Positions 34,142-42,585 of a stretch of DNA of 64,000 bases are shown piece by piece. The stretch is taken from the NCBI GenBank assembly GCA_017461565.1, contig JAFTXQ010000013.1, positions 1 through 64,000 of the forward strand, given 5' to 3'. The position numbers were made by a program, and so were the translations under genes. The stretch's first letter is position 1, and each line of letters starts with the position of its first letter. The notes beneath the pieces were generated by a model. The model did not search any database, was not told the DNA's origin, and worked only from the letters and a program-made list of their open reading frames with translations. The DNA comes from Oscillospiraceae bacterium. Lineage in GTDB: Bacteria; Bacillota; Clostridia; Oscillospirales; Ruminococcaceae.

Positions 34142-35404
34142 ATGATCGCAAAAACACCGCCTATGGGCTGGAACAGCTGGGACTGCTACGGCCCCGCAGT
34201 GACCGAAACAACAGTACGTGCAAACGCCGACTTCATGGCTAAGCACCTTAAGCAGTACGGCTGGGAATACATCGTTGTAGACATCCAGTGGAGCCAGCCT
34301 ACCGCTACGAATCACGAATACCACCCCTTTACCGAGCTTTGCATGGACGAGTATTCCCGTCTTATCCCTGCCGAGAACCGCTTCCCCTCTTCCGCAGGCG
34401 GAAAGGGCTTTGCTCCTCTCGCAGAGTATGTACACTCCCTCGGTCTTAAGTTCGGCATACATATCATGCGTGGCATCCCCCGTCAGGCGGTACACCGCAA
34501 CACTCCCATCAAGGGTACCGACAAGACCGCAAGACAGATCGCAAAGACCTCCTCGATCTGCGCCTGGAACACCGATATGTACGGCGTAGACACCGAAAAG
34601 GAGGGCGGCAGAGAATACTACGACAGCCTGTTCGAGCTTTACGCTTCCTGGGGTGTTGACTTCATCAAGATAGACGACATCTGCCGTGAGCTTCCCCACG
34701 AGGAAAAGGAGCTTGTTACAGTAAGCGAATCCATCCGCTCCTGCGGCAGAGATATGGTACTCAGCCTTTCCCCCGGCCCTGCTCTTCTTGAAAAAGCAGA
34801 GCTTTACAAGGATCTCGCTAATATGTGGCGCATCACAGACGATTTCTGGGACAAGTGGGAGCTTCTCTACAATATGTTTGACCGTGCAGAAAAGTGGTGT
34901 ATCCACGCAGGCGCAGGACACTGGCCCGACTGCGATATGCTCCCCATCGGTGCGATACTTCAGGACTATGATGCAAATATCCGCACCAAGTTCACAGAGG
35001 ACGAGCAGATAACCATGATGACACTGTGGAGCGTAATGCGCTCTCCCCTCATCATCGGCGGCGAGATGACAAAGTTCGACGACTTCACCATGAGCCTGCT
35101 GACAAACTCCGAGCTTATCGAGATACTGAACAACACCCATTCCGCACATCCCCTTTTCAGAAAAACAGTGGACGGAAACGAGCAGATCGCCTGGATAACC
35201 TCTCACAACGACGGCAAGAGCTTCTATATCGCACTGTTCAACGCAGGCGAAGCAGAGTGCGACATCACCGCCGAAATGCCTTTCACATCGGACTTTACCG
35301 TTTCCGATGTATGGAGCGGCAAGGTGTGCGGCATGACCACAGCAACCGTAACAGCGGCTGTCAAGCCTCACGGTGCAAGGCTGTTCAAGGTGACAAGAAA
35401 GTGA
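34142..35404 (+). CDS. Alpha-galactosidase, glycoside hydrolase family 27
   Basis: Retaining exo-alpha-galactosidase of 420 residues: N-terminal TPPMGWNSWDCYGPAVTE and YIVVDIQWSQP, catalytic nucleophile in WGVDFIKIDDIC (second-block Asp ~177) and acid/base in WRITDDFWDKW (~232), followed by the beta-sandwich tail. There is no signal peptide, so it acts in the cytoplasm on imported alpha-galactosides such as melibiose or raffinose-type sugars. GGAG 7 nt upstream. No transporter is adjacent. The alternative activity alpha-N-acetylgalactosaminidase cannot be excluded. Confidence 0.9.
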   Translation: MIAKTPPMGWNSWDCYGPAVTETTVRANADFMAKHLKQYGWEYIVVDIQWSQPTATNHEYHPFTELCMDEYSRLIPAENRFPSSAGGKGFAPLAEYVHSLGLKFGIHIMRGIPRQAVHRNTPIKGTDKTARQIAKTSSICAWNTDMYGVDTEKEGGREYYDSLFELYASWGVDFIKIDDICRELPHEEKELVTVSESIRSCGRDMVLSLSPGPALLEKAELYKDLANMWRITDDFWDKWELLYNMFDRAEKWCIHAGAGHWPDCDMLPIGAILQDYDANIRTKFTEDEQITMMTLWSVMRSPLIIGGEMTKFDDFTMSLLTNSELIEILNNTHSAHPLFRKTVDGNEQIAWITSHNDGKSFYIALFNAGEAECDITAEMPFTSDFTVSDVWSGKVCGMTTATVTAAVKPHGARLFKVTRK

Positions 35405-35470
35405 TATAAATCTTGCAGGAGCTGCTTCCGACAGCATTTGCGCAACATTCAACACTGAGGTAAGGATGTA

Positions 35471-35893
35471 ATGGGATTTTTTGATAAGATCTTTCGCAGG
35501 AAGGATAAACCTGTGACAATAACGGCCGAGAGCAAGAATGCGCCCGTTATCGGCAACAAGTTCGGTATAATGGCAGAAAATCAGGATCGCCGCATTCCTG
35601 CTGAGCTTAACGCTGCAATGTATATGCTGGATGAGGCGTTTGAAAACAACGAGCAGTTTCTTACCCTTTCGTTGGAAAAACCGCTGTACGACGGAGTTTA
35701 TTTCGTCCAGGCAGCACGCATCCCTGACGGTTCAATAAGCGTTCAGGTCGGAATAGAAACGGAAAACGGTACAAGGCTTGTGGAAAAAACAATGGACGAG
35801 GTTTCCTGTGCAAAGATCATGATACATTTTCTTGAAACTGCCAGTGTCGGGGACATTGATAGCTACACCCTTGTAAAGATGTGCAGTGTCTGA
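35471..35893 (+). CDS. Hypothetical 140-residue cytosolic protein
   Basis: No family recognised. It starts MGFFDKIFRRKDKPVTI, a basic amphipathic stretch often seen at membrane-associated small proteins, then a mixed alpha/beta region with repeated acidic patches. No membrane segment. GAGGTAAGGATGTA precedes the ATG. It overlaps the GtrA-family gene by 8 bp, so it is coupled to it. Confidence 0.75.
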   Translation: MGFFDKIFRRKDKPVTITAESKNAPVIGNKFGIMAENQDRRIPAELNAAMYMLDEAFENNEQFLTLSLEKPLYDGVYFVQAARIPDGSISVQVGIETENGTRLVEKTMDEVSCAKIMIHFLETASVGDIDSYTLVKMCSV

Positions 35894-36455
35894 CAGGAGG
35901 CGAATTTCAATTACTGTTAAAGGAATAGATATCGGGGAGGCGCTTCACTCGCTTAAGACCGCCGAGGGCAGAAAGCAATTCTTTTCAAAGCACCGTGAAA
36001 TAATCACGTATATCTTCTTCGGCGTATGTACCACGATGATCTCGTTTGTCACATACTATCTGTTCAGGTGGATATTCCCCGATGAAAACAGCGTACCTCA
36101 GTGGCTTTCATGGATATACAACATAACCGCAGTTTTCGGCGCTGAAAGCAGCACCGCACTGCCTGTCATACTTTCCTGGATAGCCTCGGTTACGTTTGCA
36201 TTCGTCACAAACAGGCTGTTTGTATTTCAAAGCGAGGCTAAACGTGCAGGCGTGCTGCGTGAATGTGCGATGTTCTACCTTTCCAGAGTATTCACGCTGA
36301 TCGTCGATCTTGTGATAATGTTCCTGCTGGTAGACCTCACAGGTATACAGAACGGTCTGTATGAGTTCTGCGCAAAGGTGTTTTCAAACATCATAGTGCT
36401 TGTACTTAACTATGTGCTGAGCAAGCTGCTGGTCTTCAGGAAAAAGAAACACTAA
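35886..36455 (+). CDS. GtrA-family membrane protein
   Basis: 189 residues with the four-helix GtrA domain (about 40-185): REIITYIFFGVCTTMISFVTYYLF, FVTNRLFVFQS and FSNIIVLVLNYVLSKLLVFRKKK. GtrA proteins are thought to flip or move lipid-linked sugars for cell-surface polysaccharide. The only upstream start is GTG 35886, which places AGGAGG inside the first codons; a non-standard ATT start at 35904 or 35910 would fit that site better, so the N-terminus is uncertain. Confidence 0.88.
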   Translation: MSDRRRISITVKGIDIGEALHSLKTAEGRKQFFSKHREIITYIFFGVCTTMISFVTYYLFRWIFPDENSVPQWLSWIYNITAVFGAESSTALPVILSWIASVTFAFVTNRLFVFQSEAKRAGVLRECAMFYLSRVFTLIVDLVIMFLLVDLTGIQNGLYEFCAKVFSNIIVLVLNYVLSKLLVFRKKKH

Positions 36456-36480
36456 AGCACGCACTTTAAACAATATAATA

Positions 36481-36520
36481 AAGCTGCTTCTGATAACGAT
36501 ATCAAAAGCAGCTTTTTGTT
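36481..36520 (+). terminator. Terminator of the hypothetical-GtrA operon
   Basis: Stem AAGCTGCTTcTGAT / ATCAaAAGCAGCTT followed by TTTGTTT. Confidence 0.88.
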
Positions 36521-36545
36521 TCAACATTTTAACATAAGACTACTA

Positions 36546-37013
36546 TCAGTCTATTATCAATTGCTCCATCGACTTTCTGCGAGTGACAGCTTCGCCAAGA
36601 TCATTTGCCCATTTTTCAGTGAAAAACGAAAAATAGGATAGCTGCCCCTCTCTCCTCTTTTTGCCGCATACAGGCAGAAATCCCCACAGGGTGGACGGAA
36701 TGCCTATGACAATAAGATAAAGCGGACCAAGCAGCAGCGACTGGATGGTATGCCCGTATTCGTGCACCAACAGCCTGTCGGAAAGCTCCTGCATAGTGTA
36801 TTCATCCTTCAGTTTTTCGTAAAAGTACGGCTCTTCGGTGACAAAAACGAACAAACCAAGCGATACGCTCGACTTGTCCTTCCACTCTGTCACCACAGCT
36901 CCGTGATATAAATAGTGCTTGTCAGAAATATGGCATAAGAAAACAAATGCCCCTAACAAGGTCTGTAATATCCCCCATGTGCACTGCCACAGACAATATA
37001 AAAAAGCTTTCAT
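36546..37013 (-). CDS. Membrane protein with HEYGH putative zinc site
   Basis: 155 residues with an N-terminal hydrophobic segment (LYCLWQCTWGILQTLLGAFVFL) and a second after the motif (LGPLYLIVIGIPSTLWGFL). The motif LLVHEYGHTIQSLLLG is an HExxH metal site directly before the membrane, as in several small membrane zincins. The tail is cytosolic and ends WANDLGEAVTRRKSMEQ. No known family name can be given. Probably monocistronic. Confidence 0.75.
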   Translation of the reverse strand: MKAFLYCLWQCTWGILQTLLGAFVFLCHISDKHYLYHGAVVTEWKDKSSVSLGLFVFVTEEPYFYEKLKDEYTMQELSDRLLVHEYGHTIQSLLLGPLYLIVIGIPSTLWGFLPVCGKKRREGQLSYFSFFTEKWANDLGEAVTRRKSMEQLIID

Positions 37014-37028
37014 GTTTCACCTCAAACT

Positions 37029-37070
37029 AACAGCCGCTTCCGATGCAACAGAAGCGGCTGTTCTTATTTC
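37029..37070. terminator. Hairpin between the SPFH gene and the HEYGH gene
   Basis: Perfect 12-bp stem AACAGCCGCTTC / GAAGCGGCTGTT. On the minus strand the tail is AGTTTGAG, so termination after the SPFH gene may be partial; the T-richer tail lies on the plus strand. Confidence 0.6.
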
Positions 37071-37093
37071 TTAAATATCACGAATCAGCGTTA

Positions 37094-38434
37094 TTATACG
37101 ATATCGTTGGCGTCGAAGCTGTCGCCGCACTCGGGACAGAACTTGGGAGGATTCTTGGGATCCGCAGGCTCCCAGCCGCACTTGTCGCACTTGTAGAGAG
37201 GTGCACCTGCAGGCTTGGGCTTGCCGCACTCCGTGCAGAACTTACCCTTATTCTGGGCGCCGCAGTCGCATCCCCAGAAACCTGTATCCGCAGGCTTGGG
37301 AGAACCACACTGCTGACAGAACTTGCTGGTATTTTCAGCGCCGCAGCTGCACTTCCATGTAGCTGCCGCAGGAGCTGCGGGAGCTGGAGCAGCCTGCTGC
37401 TGTGCCTGCTGCTGAGCCATAGCCTGCTGTTGCTGCTGCATCTGGAACATATTCTGCGCATTGAAACCGCCTGCCTGCTGAGCCATGTTCATGCCCATAA
37501 AGCCCATCATAGCGCCGCCCTGGTTGCCTGCTGCGATCTTCATAGCATCGCCCTGGGACTCAACGAGGTGGGCCATGCCCATGTCAGCGTTGCGATAAAC
37601 CGCCTTGCGCTGAAGATCGGTGATCATAGCCTGATCTTCCTTGGTGAGGGTGGGAGGATTGATATTGAAGGACTCCATGTGCATACCACGCAGATCGCCC
37701 CACTTCTTGCACAGGATCTCGTTGAGTGCGTCGCAGATCTCCATAGCGTAGTTGGAGATACCGCTGGGACGCACGCCCTTGTCGGAGATCTTACCGAGAG
37801 CAGGCTGCAGTGCCATCAGCACCTCTGCCTTGAGCATGGAATCCATTGTAGAGCGTGAGTAAACATCTGTAACATTGCCGCATACGTTTGTATAGAACAG
37901 TACAGGGTTTGTTATACGGTAGGAATAGGTACCGTTGCAGCGCAGCTGTACATCTACATCAAGACCGATATTGTTGTCAACAACACGGAAAGGAATGGGA
38001 TTTACCGTACCGAAACGGTTGTCCATGATCTCCTTGATATTGATGTAGTAAACTCTGACATCAAGGCCTGCCTCGCCTCCATAAGTGATACGTGCGCCGA
38101 TATCCTTGATGGTGTTCATGATAGAGTCGCCAAGCTCGCCCTCGAAGATGGAGGGAGCGAGATCGGACTTGAACTCGAACACGCCTGCCTCAGCTGCTAC
38201 CTCGTTTACCTTACCGTTTACAACGATGAGGGCACACTGACCCTCGTTTACCGCAATGGCAGAGCCGTCTGTGATGATATTGTCAGAGCCCTTGTTAGTG
38301 CCCTTGCTGCCGACACGCTTGTGTCCTCTTACTGCGAGAACGTCCGAGGACATGGAATCACAGTAGATATATTCCTTATACTGATCCGCAAGATTACCTG
38401 TAACTGCGTTTATAGCTGCTTTAATTAAACCCAT
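37094..38434 (-). CDS. YdjI-like SPFH-domain protein with C-terminal zinc ribbons
   Basis: 446 residues. An SPFH/Band-7 domain (~20-300) starts MGLIKAAINAVTGNLADQYKEYIYCD, the style of YdjI and the so-called virion core protein family. A Gln/Ala-rich linker (MQQQQQAMAQQQAQQQ, ~325-345) leads to three zinc-ribbon pairs: CSCG..CQQCG, CDCG..CTECG and CDKCG..CPECG. In Bacillus such proteins take part in membrane-stress and envelope responses together with partners like YdjGH or LiaFSR; no such partner is adjacent. Own promoter upstream. Confidence 0.88.
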   Translation of the reverse strand: MGLIKAAINAVTGNLADQYKEYIYCDSMSSDVLAVRGHKRVGSKGTNKGSDNIITDGSAIAVNEGQCALIVVNGKVNEVAAEAGVFEFKSDLAPSIFEGELGDSIMNTIKDIGARITYGGEAGLDVRVYYINIKEIMDNRFGTVNPIPFRVVDNNIGLDVDVQLRCNGTYSYRITNPVLFYTNVCGNVTDVYSRSTMDSMLKAEVLMALQPALGKISDKGVRPSGISNYAMEICDALNEILCKKWGDLRGMHMESFNINPPTLTKEDQAMITDLQRKAVYRNADMGMAHLVESQGDAMKIAAGNQGGAMMGFMGMNMAQQAGGFNAQNMFQMQQQQQAMAQQQAQQQAAPAPAAPAAATWKCSCGAENTSKFCQQCGSPKPADTGFWGCDCGAQNKGKFCTECGKPKPAGAPLYKCDKCGWEPADPKNPPKFCPECGDSFDANDIV

Positions 38435-38469
38435 AATATTTCTCCTTTCAAAATTACAAGGTCAATATT

Positions 38470-38498
38470 ATTTTACAGCAAAAACGCACAAATGTCAA
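38470..38498 (-). promoter_or_regulatory. Promoter of the SPFH-zinc ribbon gene
   Basis: Minus strand TTGACA (38498-38493), 17 nt, TAAAAT (38475-38470), 36 nt before the ATG. Confidence 0.8.
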
Positions 38499-38557
38499 TA
38501 TCTGATCCTGTGATTATTTGTTAAAATTTGCATCTTAAAATTTTACACCTCTACGGG

Positions 38558-38586
38558 TTGACAAAAACAGATATTTATAGTATAAT
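38558..38586 (+). promoter_or_regulatory. Promoter of tRNA-Pro
   Basis: Exact consensus TTGACA (38558-38563), 17 nt, TATAAT (38581-38586). Confidence 0.93.
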
Positions 38587-38597
38587 ATTATAGCTAA

Positions 38598-38673
38598 CGG
38601 GGTGTGGCGCAGTTGGTAGCGCGCGAAGTTTGGGACTTCGATGCCGCAGGTTCGAGCCCTGTCACTCCGACCA
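38598..38673 (+). tRNA. tRNA-Pro (anticodon TGG)
   Basis: A 76-nt cloverleaf with encoded CCA. Acceptor CGGGGTG / CACTCCG (one G-T pair), anticodon stem CGAAG / CTTCG closing TTTGGGA, hence anticodon TGG, and T-loop GGTTCGAGCCC. Confidence 0.97.
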
Positions 38674-38676
38674 ACG

Positions 38677-38718
38677 TTCCGCTGGATCTTATCAGAATGA
38701 GGTTCAGCGGAATTTTTA
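38677..38718 (+). terminator. Terminator of tRNA-Pro
   Basis: Stem TTCCGCTG / CAGCGGAA followed by TTTTTATG, three bases after the tRNA end. Confidence 0.88.
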
Positions 38719-38816
38719 TGTTAATAAACGATCTATTTAAAAATAATACTGTTGGATAGCATAAAGCCGGATGCAATGATGTTCTTTCGGTTATGTCTTC
38801 AGTAAGGAGTATGGTT

Positions 38817-39701
38817 ATGAATATATTTGTTATTCATTCCGGCGCAGACACAGAAGTTGTAGAAAAACACATCGGCGAACTCAAAAAACTGTCTTATAGC
38901 TTAAATCCCCTTGTACTGCGAAACGGTAATGTCTTCTGGAAGCATGAAGCTGCCCAAAAGATCAAAAAATGTCAGATAGCCATATTTTTTGTCGGCGAGA
39001 ACTCCCACGCAAGTCCCAACATAGAATGGGAGATACACACCGCAATGAAATACGGCAAGCCAATATACACGGTCAAGCTTGATGAAAGCTTCAGATCTCA
39101 TCCGTCGTTGATCGTGCGTGACGCTTATTCAGGCTTACCGGTCTCCTATGACAAGGAAGTTACTTTTGATATGATCGCAAAGCTTATCAGCGATCACGAA
39201 AAAGGCGATTATAAAATATTCAATCAGGATATAGATAAGATCAATTCTTCTGTTCTGCTTGAACAGTACAAGGCCTTTCTTCAGACCTCGGAAGACCTTG
39301 TCTCAAGAAGACAGAATGTCAACAGCTTTTATATTTCTGTCAATTCCGCATTGGTTGCTATCTTCAGCTTCATTTCCGCACTGGAAATGGAACCGTTATA
39401 CAAGCTGTCAACAAGCGTCATCCTCACAATGGTAGGCATAATCCTTTCGGTTTCCTGGATAAAGACACTTATATCATACGGCGATCTTAACAGCAGCAAA
39501 ATGAAGATCATAAGCTGTATAGAAAAACAGCTTCCCGCTTCCCTGTATGACGCAGAATGGGCTGCGCTTTCCGATAAGCTCAACAAAAGGAAATATGTCT
39601 CATTTACCAACAACGAAAAGAACATCCCTCTTTTATTCATCGTAATTTATATTTGTGTATTCATACTGTATGTTATATTTATTTTAAAAGGATTATTCTA
39701 A
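38817..39701 (+). CDS. TIR-like (MTH538/ThsB-type) domain fused to a multi-helix membrane domain
   Basis: 294 residues. Residues 1-~125 read as an MTH538-type TIR-like fold: NIFVIHSGADTEVVEKHI, then IAIFFVGENSHASPNIEWEIHTAMKYGKPIYTV-type strand-helix-strand (55-86), with Glu70 and Glu72 near the usual TIR catalytic Glu. Residues 145-294 resemble the RipA/SLATT-like membrane modules: a YKAFLQTSEDLVSRRQNVNSFY helix, membrane segments at ~170-190, 199-217 and 270-291, and the motif EKQLPASLYDAEWAAL. ATG 38817 is 7 nt behind AAGGAG. AT-rich, alone, directly 3' of tRNA-Pro. Predicted membrane-acting immune effector; no antiphage activity is proven. Confidence 0.72.
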   Translation: MNIFVIHSGADTEVVEKHIGELKKLSYSLNPLVLRNGNVFWKHEAAQKIKKCQIAIFFVGENSHASPNIEWEIHTAMKYGKPIYTVKLDESFRSHPSLIVRDAYSGLPVSYDKEVTFDMIAKLISDHEKGDYKIFNQDIDKINSSVLLEQYKAFLQTSEDLVSRRQNVNSFYISVNSALVAIFSFISALEMEPLYKLSTSVILTMVGIILSVSWIKTLISYGDLNSSKMKIISCIEKQLPASLYDAEWAALSDKLNKRKYVSFTNNEKNIPLLFIVIYICVFILYVIFILKGLF

Positions 39702-39715
39702 GTACCTTTTCAAAA

Positions 39716-39756
39716 AGAGAAACCTGTTCATTTTAAATGAACAGGTTCTTTTTTAT
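39716..39756. terminator. Bidirectional terminator between the TIR-like and EAL genes
   Basis: Perfect 13-bp stem AACCTGTTCATTT / AAATGAACAGGTT with CTTTTTTATA on the plus side and TCTCTTTTTG on the minus side. Confidence 0.92.
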
Positions 39757-39786
39757 ACAGTTTTTTCGGTAAAACGCAGTCAAAAA

Positions 39787-41787
39787 TTATTCGCTGTATT
39801 TCTCCGCAAACTCTGCCACGGGCATCGGCTTTGCGTAAAAATATCCCTGGATAAGATCACATTCCTGCGCTGTCAGGAACTCTACCTGATCCTTGCTCTC
39901 GATGCCCTCCGCAACGATCTTCATGTTAAGCTTCTTTGCAAGGTCGATGACCTCGGACACGATCAGCAGACCTCTCTCTTCCACATCCGCACCACGGAAG
40001 AAATCCGCATCGATCTTCAACACATCGATCTGCAGCTCCTTCAGGGAATTCAGCGACGAATATCCCGCACCGAAGTCGTCCATCGATACACGGAAACCTG
40101 ACGCACGCAGCTTCTGTACCGTATTAAGGAGCACCTTTTTATCGTCAAAGAAAGCACTTTCCGTAAGCTCCAGCTCGATAACATCATGCGGCACATTATA
40201 TTTATCTACAATGGCACAGATGTGCTCTGCCAGATCTTCTCTGGTGAAATGCGCTCTGGATACATTTACCGATATAGGAACCAGCTTACGTCCCTGCGCA
40301 AGCCACTCCGCCTGTACTTTAGCGATCTCCTCCAGCATATAGTCATCCAGCTTTAATATGAAGCCGTTCTTCTCGAAGATGGGGATAAAACGATTGGGCG
40401 GAATAAAGCCCTCTGTGGGATGTATCCAGCGGACCAGCGCTTCCGCACCGCCCAGCACCTCTTCCGATGTGCTGATCTTAGGCTGCAGGTATACCTGGAA
40501 CTCCCTGTTTGCCAGCGCACGGTCCATATCATCCTCCACCTTGCGCTCCCACAGCTTACGGTTATTCATCTCAACATCAAAATAAGCGATCTTGTTCTCT
40601 GATTCTTCGCCCAACATCTCGCAGGCGATCATGGCGTTATTGTAAAGCTGCTCAATATCATTCTCGCCCTGCCCGATCAGATATACGCCTACACCGAAAT
40701 ACGTTTTAATTCCCGGTAAGGCTTCGCTCAGCATACTCTCTATTTTACGGATACGCTCTTCAAGCTGTGCCGCATCTGTATATTCCAGCAAAAGTCCGAA
40801 TGCTGCATTCTCATGATGCGCTGTCACTTCGTTGCGCTGTATCTCATTCTTCAGTGTGGCATAAAACTTCTCGATCAGTTCCTGGCCCTTATTGACGCCG
40901 AAGCAGGTACAAAAGCTGCGGTATTTGCGCATCTTCAGATGAAGCACGGCGTAGTTACACCTGGCTTTTTTATTCTTCTTCAGCAGACTTGTTCCCTTTT
41001 TGATAAACATCAGCCAGTTATCTCCGCCTGTGACCATATCGGTGTAGATGATCTTTGTGGTCTTATGCATACTACGGAACATGCTTATCATAGAGATCAC
41101 ATAATAAATTACAAAAACAGCGATCAGTATCGAACAAAGTATTATACAAACACCCATCATCAGCAGATCGGTATAATATACAGGGACATTATTGAGGACC
41201 AGGACCTCCAGACCGTTTACGGGAATGACGAGCCATAGCTTCATCCTTGCTGTGGGCATATCATCATAGCCCATATATTCGATATCTTCTTCAACACCCG
41301 ATGCCATCAGGAACTCTATTATGACATCTTCGTTGATACCGATCTCGCCGTTATCAACGGTAAATATCTGTCCGCCTTCATCAGCAATAATGATCCCGAT
41401 CTCTTTCTCGGATAGCTGAGGCATGATGTCCCATTTTATTAACTCATCCATCACGGGATACTCGCCGCTGCTGGACCAGACCGGCTTTCTGTCCGCATCA
41501 ACTACCGATACAGCGTCGACTACCTCCAGCGCTTCGATATAAGTCAGCACCTTCTGTTCGATCTCGTCCTTCGTACCTGCATTATAATCTTCAAAAAGAT
41601 CCGAAACTGTAACAGATTTACTGCTGCTGTCCATCCATTTTCTCTGCAAGATATCGGCAACAGCCAAATCAAACGCCAATACCATAACCAGAATGAATAT
41701 AAGAAGGATCAAGATCAGTCCCACTATCGAAGGCCAGATGTGCTTTTTCCTGAACTTCTTTATTCTTTTCTCTTTTGATCTGCTCAT
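39787..41787 (-). CDS. Membrane-bound EAL-domain c-di-GMP phosphodiesterase
   Basis: 666 residues. Two membrane segments (~20-40 and ~200-225) enclose an extracytoplasmic sensor region (PAS/Cache-like). Residues ~250-400 are a degenerate GGDEF without the signature. The EAL domain (~410-660) looks active: GAEALVRW, LELTESAFF, SMDDFGAGYSSL, VLKIDADFF and KIVAEGIE are all intact. Expected reaction: c-di-GMP to pGpG. Own promoter upstream; no c-di-GMP riboswitch found. Together with the YjfB-like gene and a chemoreceptor in this window it hints at surface or motility control. Confidence 0.92.
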   Translation of the reverse strand: MSRSKEKRIKKFRKKHIWPSIVGLILILLIFILVMVLAFDLAVADILQRKWMDSSSKSVTVSDLFEDYNAGTKDEIEQKVLTYIEALEVVDAVSVVDADRKPVWSSSGEYPVMDELIKWDIMPQLSEKEIGIIIADEGGQIFTVDNGEIGINEDVIIEFLMASGVEEDIEYMGYDDMPTARMKLWLVIPVNGLEVLVLNNVPVYYTDLLMMGVCIILCSILIAVFVIYYVISMISMFRSMHKTTKIIYTDMVTGGDNWLMFIKKGTSLLKKNKKARCNYAVLHLKMRKYRSFCTCFGVNKGQELIEKFYATLKNEIQRNEVTAHHENAAFGLLLEYTDAAQLEERIRKIESMLSEALPGIKTYFGVGVYLIGQGENDIEQLYNNAMIACEMLGEESENKIAYFDVEMNNRKLWERKVEDDMDRALANREFQVYLQPKISTSEEVLGGAEALVRWIHPTEGFIPPNRFIPIFEKNGFILKLDDYMLEEIAKVQAEWLAQGRKLVPISVNVSRAHFTREDLAEHICAIVDKYNVPHDVIELELTESAFFDDKKVLLNTVQKLRASGFRVSMDDFGAGYSSLNSLKELQIDVLKIDADFFRGADVEERGLLIVSEVIDLAKKLNMKIVAEGIESKDQVEFLTAQECDLIQGYFYAKPMPVAEFAEKYSE

Positions 41788-41895
41788 AAGTTATTTCCTT
41801 TCTGTCAGAGTATAGGTAAAATTTATAAATGCCTGCTGCTTTGAATTCAGGCATAGATCAGAAGACGTCACATTAAAATGCAAAGCCGCTTTTAA

Positions 41896-41924
41896 ATTAT
41901 ATCACATAAACATATTATTTGCAA
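41896..41924 (-). promoter_or_regulatory. Promoter of the EAL gene
   Basis: Minus strand TTGCAA (41924-41919), 17 nt, TATAAT (41901-41896). The leader holds the stem ATGCCTG / CAGGCAT (41830-41855). The stretch 41925-42057 is AT-rich with no gene seen. Confidence 0.75.
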
Positions 41925-42057
41925 CACAAATTAGTAATGCCGCAACAGATATTAAACGAAAGAAGAAAGATTGACGAACAAGTTATTTAAGCTTCATTGT
42001 CCAAAATGAACGACAGGCTTATAATTGCTTCTCTAACGTCATCGCATAAAAATCGCC

Positions 42058-42086
42058 TTGACAAAAACGGAAAAATATGTTACACT
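42058..42086 (+). promoter_or_regulatory. Promoter of the YjfB-like gene
   Basis: TTGACA (42058-42063), 17 nt, TACACT (42081-42086), 30 nt before the ATG. It is SigA-like, not the SigD type that drives yjfB in Bacillus. Confidence 0.75.
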
Positions 42087-42116
42087 TAAACTAATAAAAT
42101 GCAAGGAGGCGTTTAT

Positions 42117-42302
42117 ATGGAACAATCAATTGCAGCTATGGCAACAGGTATGGCGATGTCCAATCTGCAGAATTCCGTTTCTATCAGCATGATGAAAAAG
42201 ACCATGGAAGCTTCCGAGGCTTCGATGGAAGGCATCGTTGAGATGATGAACAATATGCCCTCCCCCGACGGAAGAGGCACATTGCTTGACATCCGTGTTT
42301 GA
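42117..42302 (+). CDS. YjfB-like putative motility protein
   Basis: 61 residues: EQSIAAMATGMAMSNLQNSVSISMMKKTMEASEASMEGIVEMM, the pattern of the small YjfB family (annotated as putative motility proteins). Very Met-rich and helical. ATG 42117 follows GGAGG by 8 nt. It has its own promoter and terminator. The molecular role of this family is unknown. Confidence 0.82.
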   Translation: MEQSIAAMATGMAMSNLQNSVSISMMKKTMEASEASMEGIVEMMNNMPSPDGRGTLLDIRV

Positions 42303-42320
42303 TCCGGTAGCATGACCCCA

Positions 42321-42352
42321 ATGCCGAGGCTTATGTCTCGGCATAACTTTTG
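42321..42352 (+). terminator. Terminator of the YjfB-like gene
   Basis: Perfect stem ATGCCGAG / CTCGGCAT followed by AACTTTTGC. Confidence 0.82.
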
Positions 42353-42382
42353 CAAAAAAGTCGAATAATTTTCAAAAAACAC

Positions 42383-42411
42383 TTGACAAATCGTTTTCGA
42401 TGTGTTATACT
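42383..42411 (+). promoter_or_regulatory. Promoter of rplJL
   Basis: TTGACA (42383-42388), 17 nt, TATACT (42406-42411). Confidence 0.88.
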
Positions 42412-42560
42412 GTTTATGCTGTTCTAAAGACAGCAGGTTGCCGCAAGGCTATAATGGTTAGTCCGCCTGCCGAGGAATGGGAATTGAAATCAGATTTCTG
42501 CGTTCCTTTCTGTCTTTGTTCAGAGAGGGATTTTTTATTTTCCGTGCTTTGAAACAGCGT
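42412..42560 (+). promoter_or_regulatory. Ribosomal L10 leader RNA
   Basis: The leader between the rplJL promoter and rplJ has the L10-leader pattern: GTTCTAAAGACAGCAGGT, GCAAGGCTATAATGGTTA, CCGCCTGCCGAGG, and a later hairpin with GGGATTTTTTATTTT. In Bacteria the L10(L12)4 complex binds this kink-turn structure and represses its own operon. Assignment is from position and motif memory; a covariance search would settle the borders. Confidence 0.85.
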
Positions 42561-42585
42561 AAATTTAGAAAAAGGAGTGAATTTA

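Noticed and set aside
34088-35455. 455-codon minus-strand frame opposite the GH27 gene
   Set aside because: Antisense of a clearly identified glycosidase; no ribosome site.
38598-39786. Integrated element with attachment sites at tRNA-Pro
   Set aside because: The tRNA 3' end is not repeated downstream in the visible sequence and no integrase is present. Only the position suggests past insertion.
41788-42057. c-di-GMP riboswitch in front of the EAL gene
   Set aside because: The conserved GEMM core and receptor loop are missing; only one short hairpin is present.
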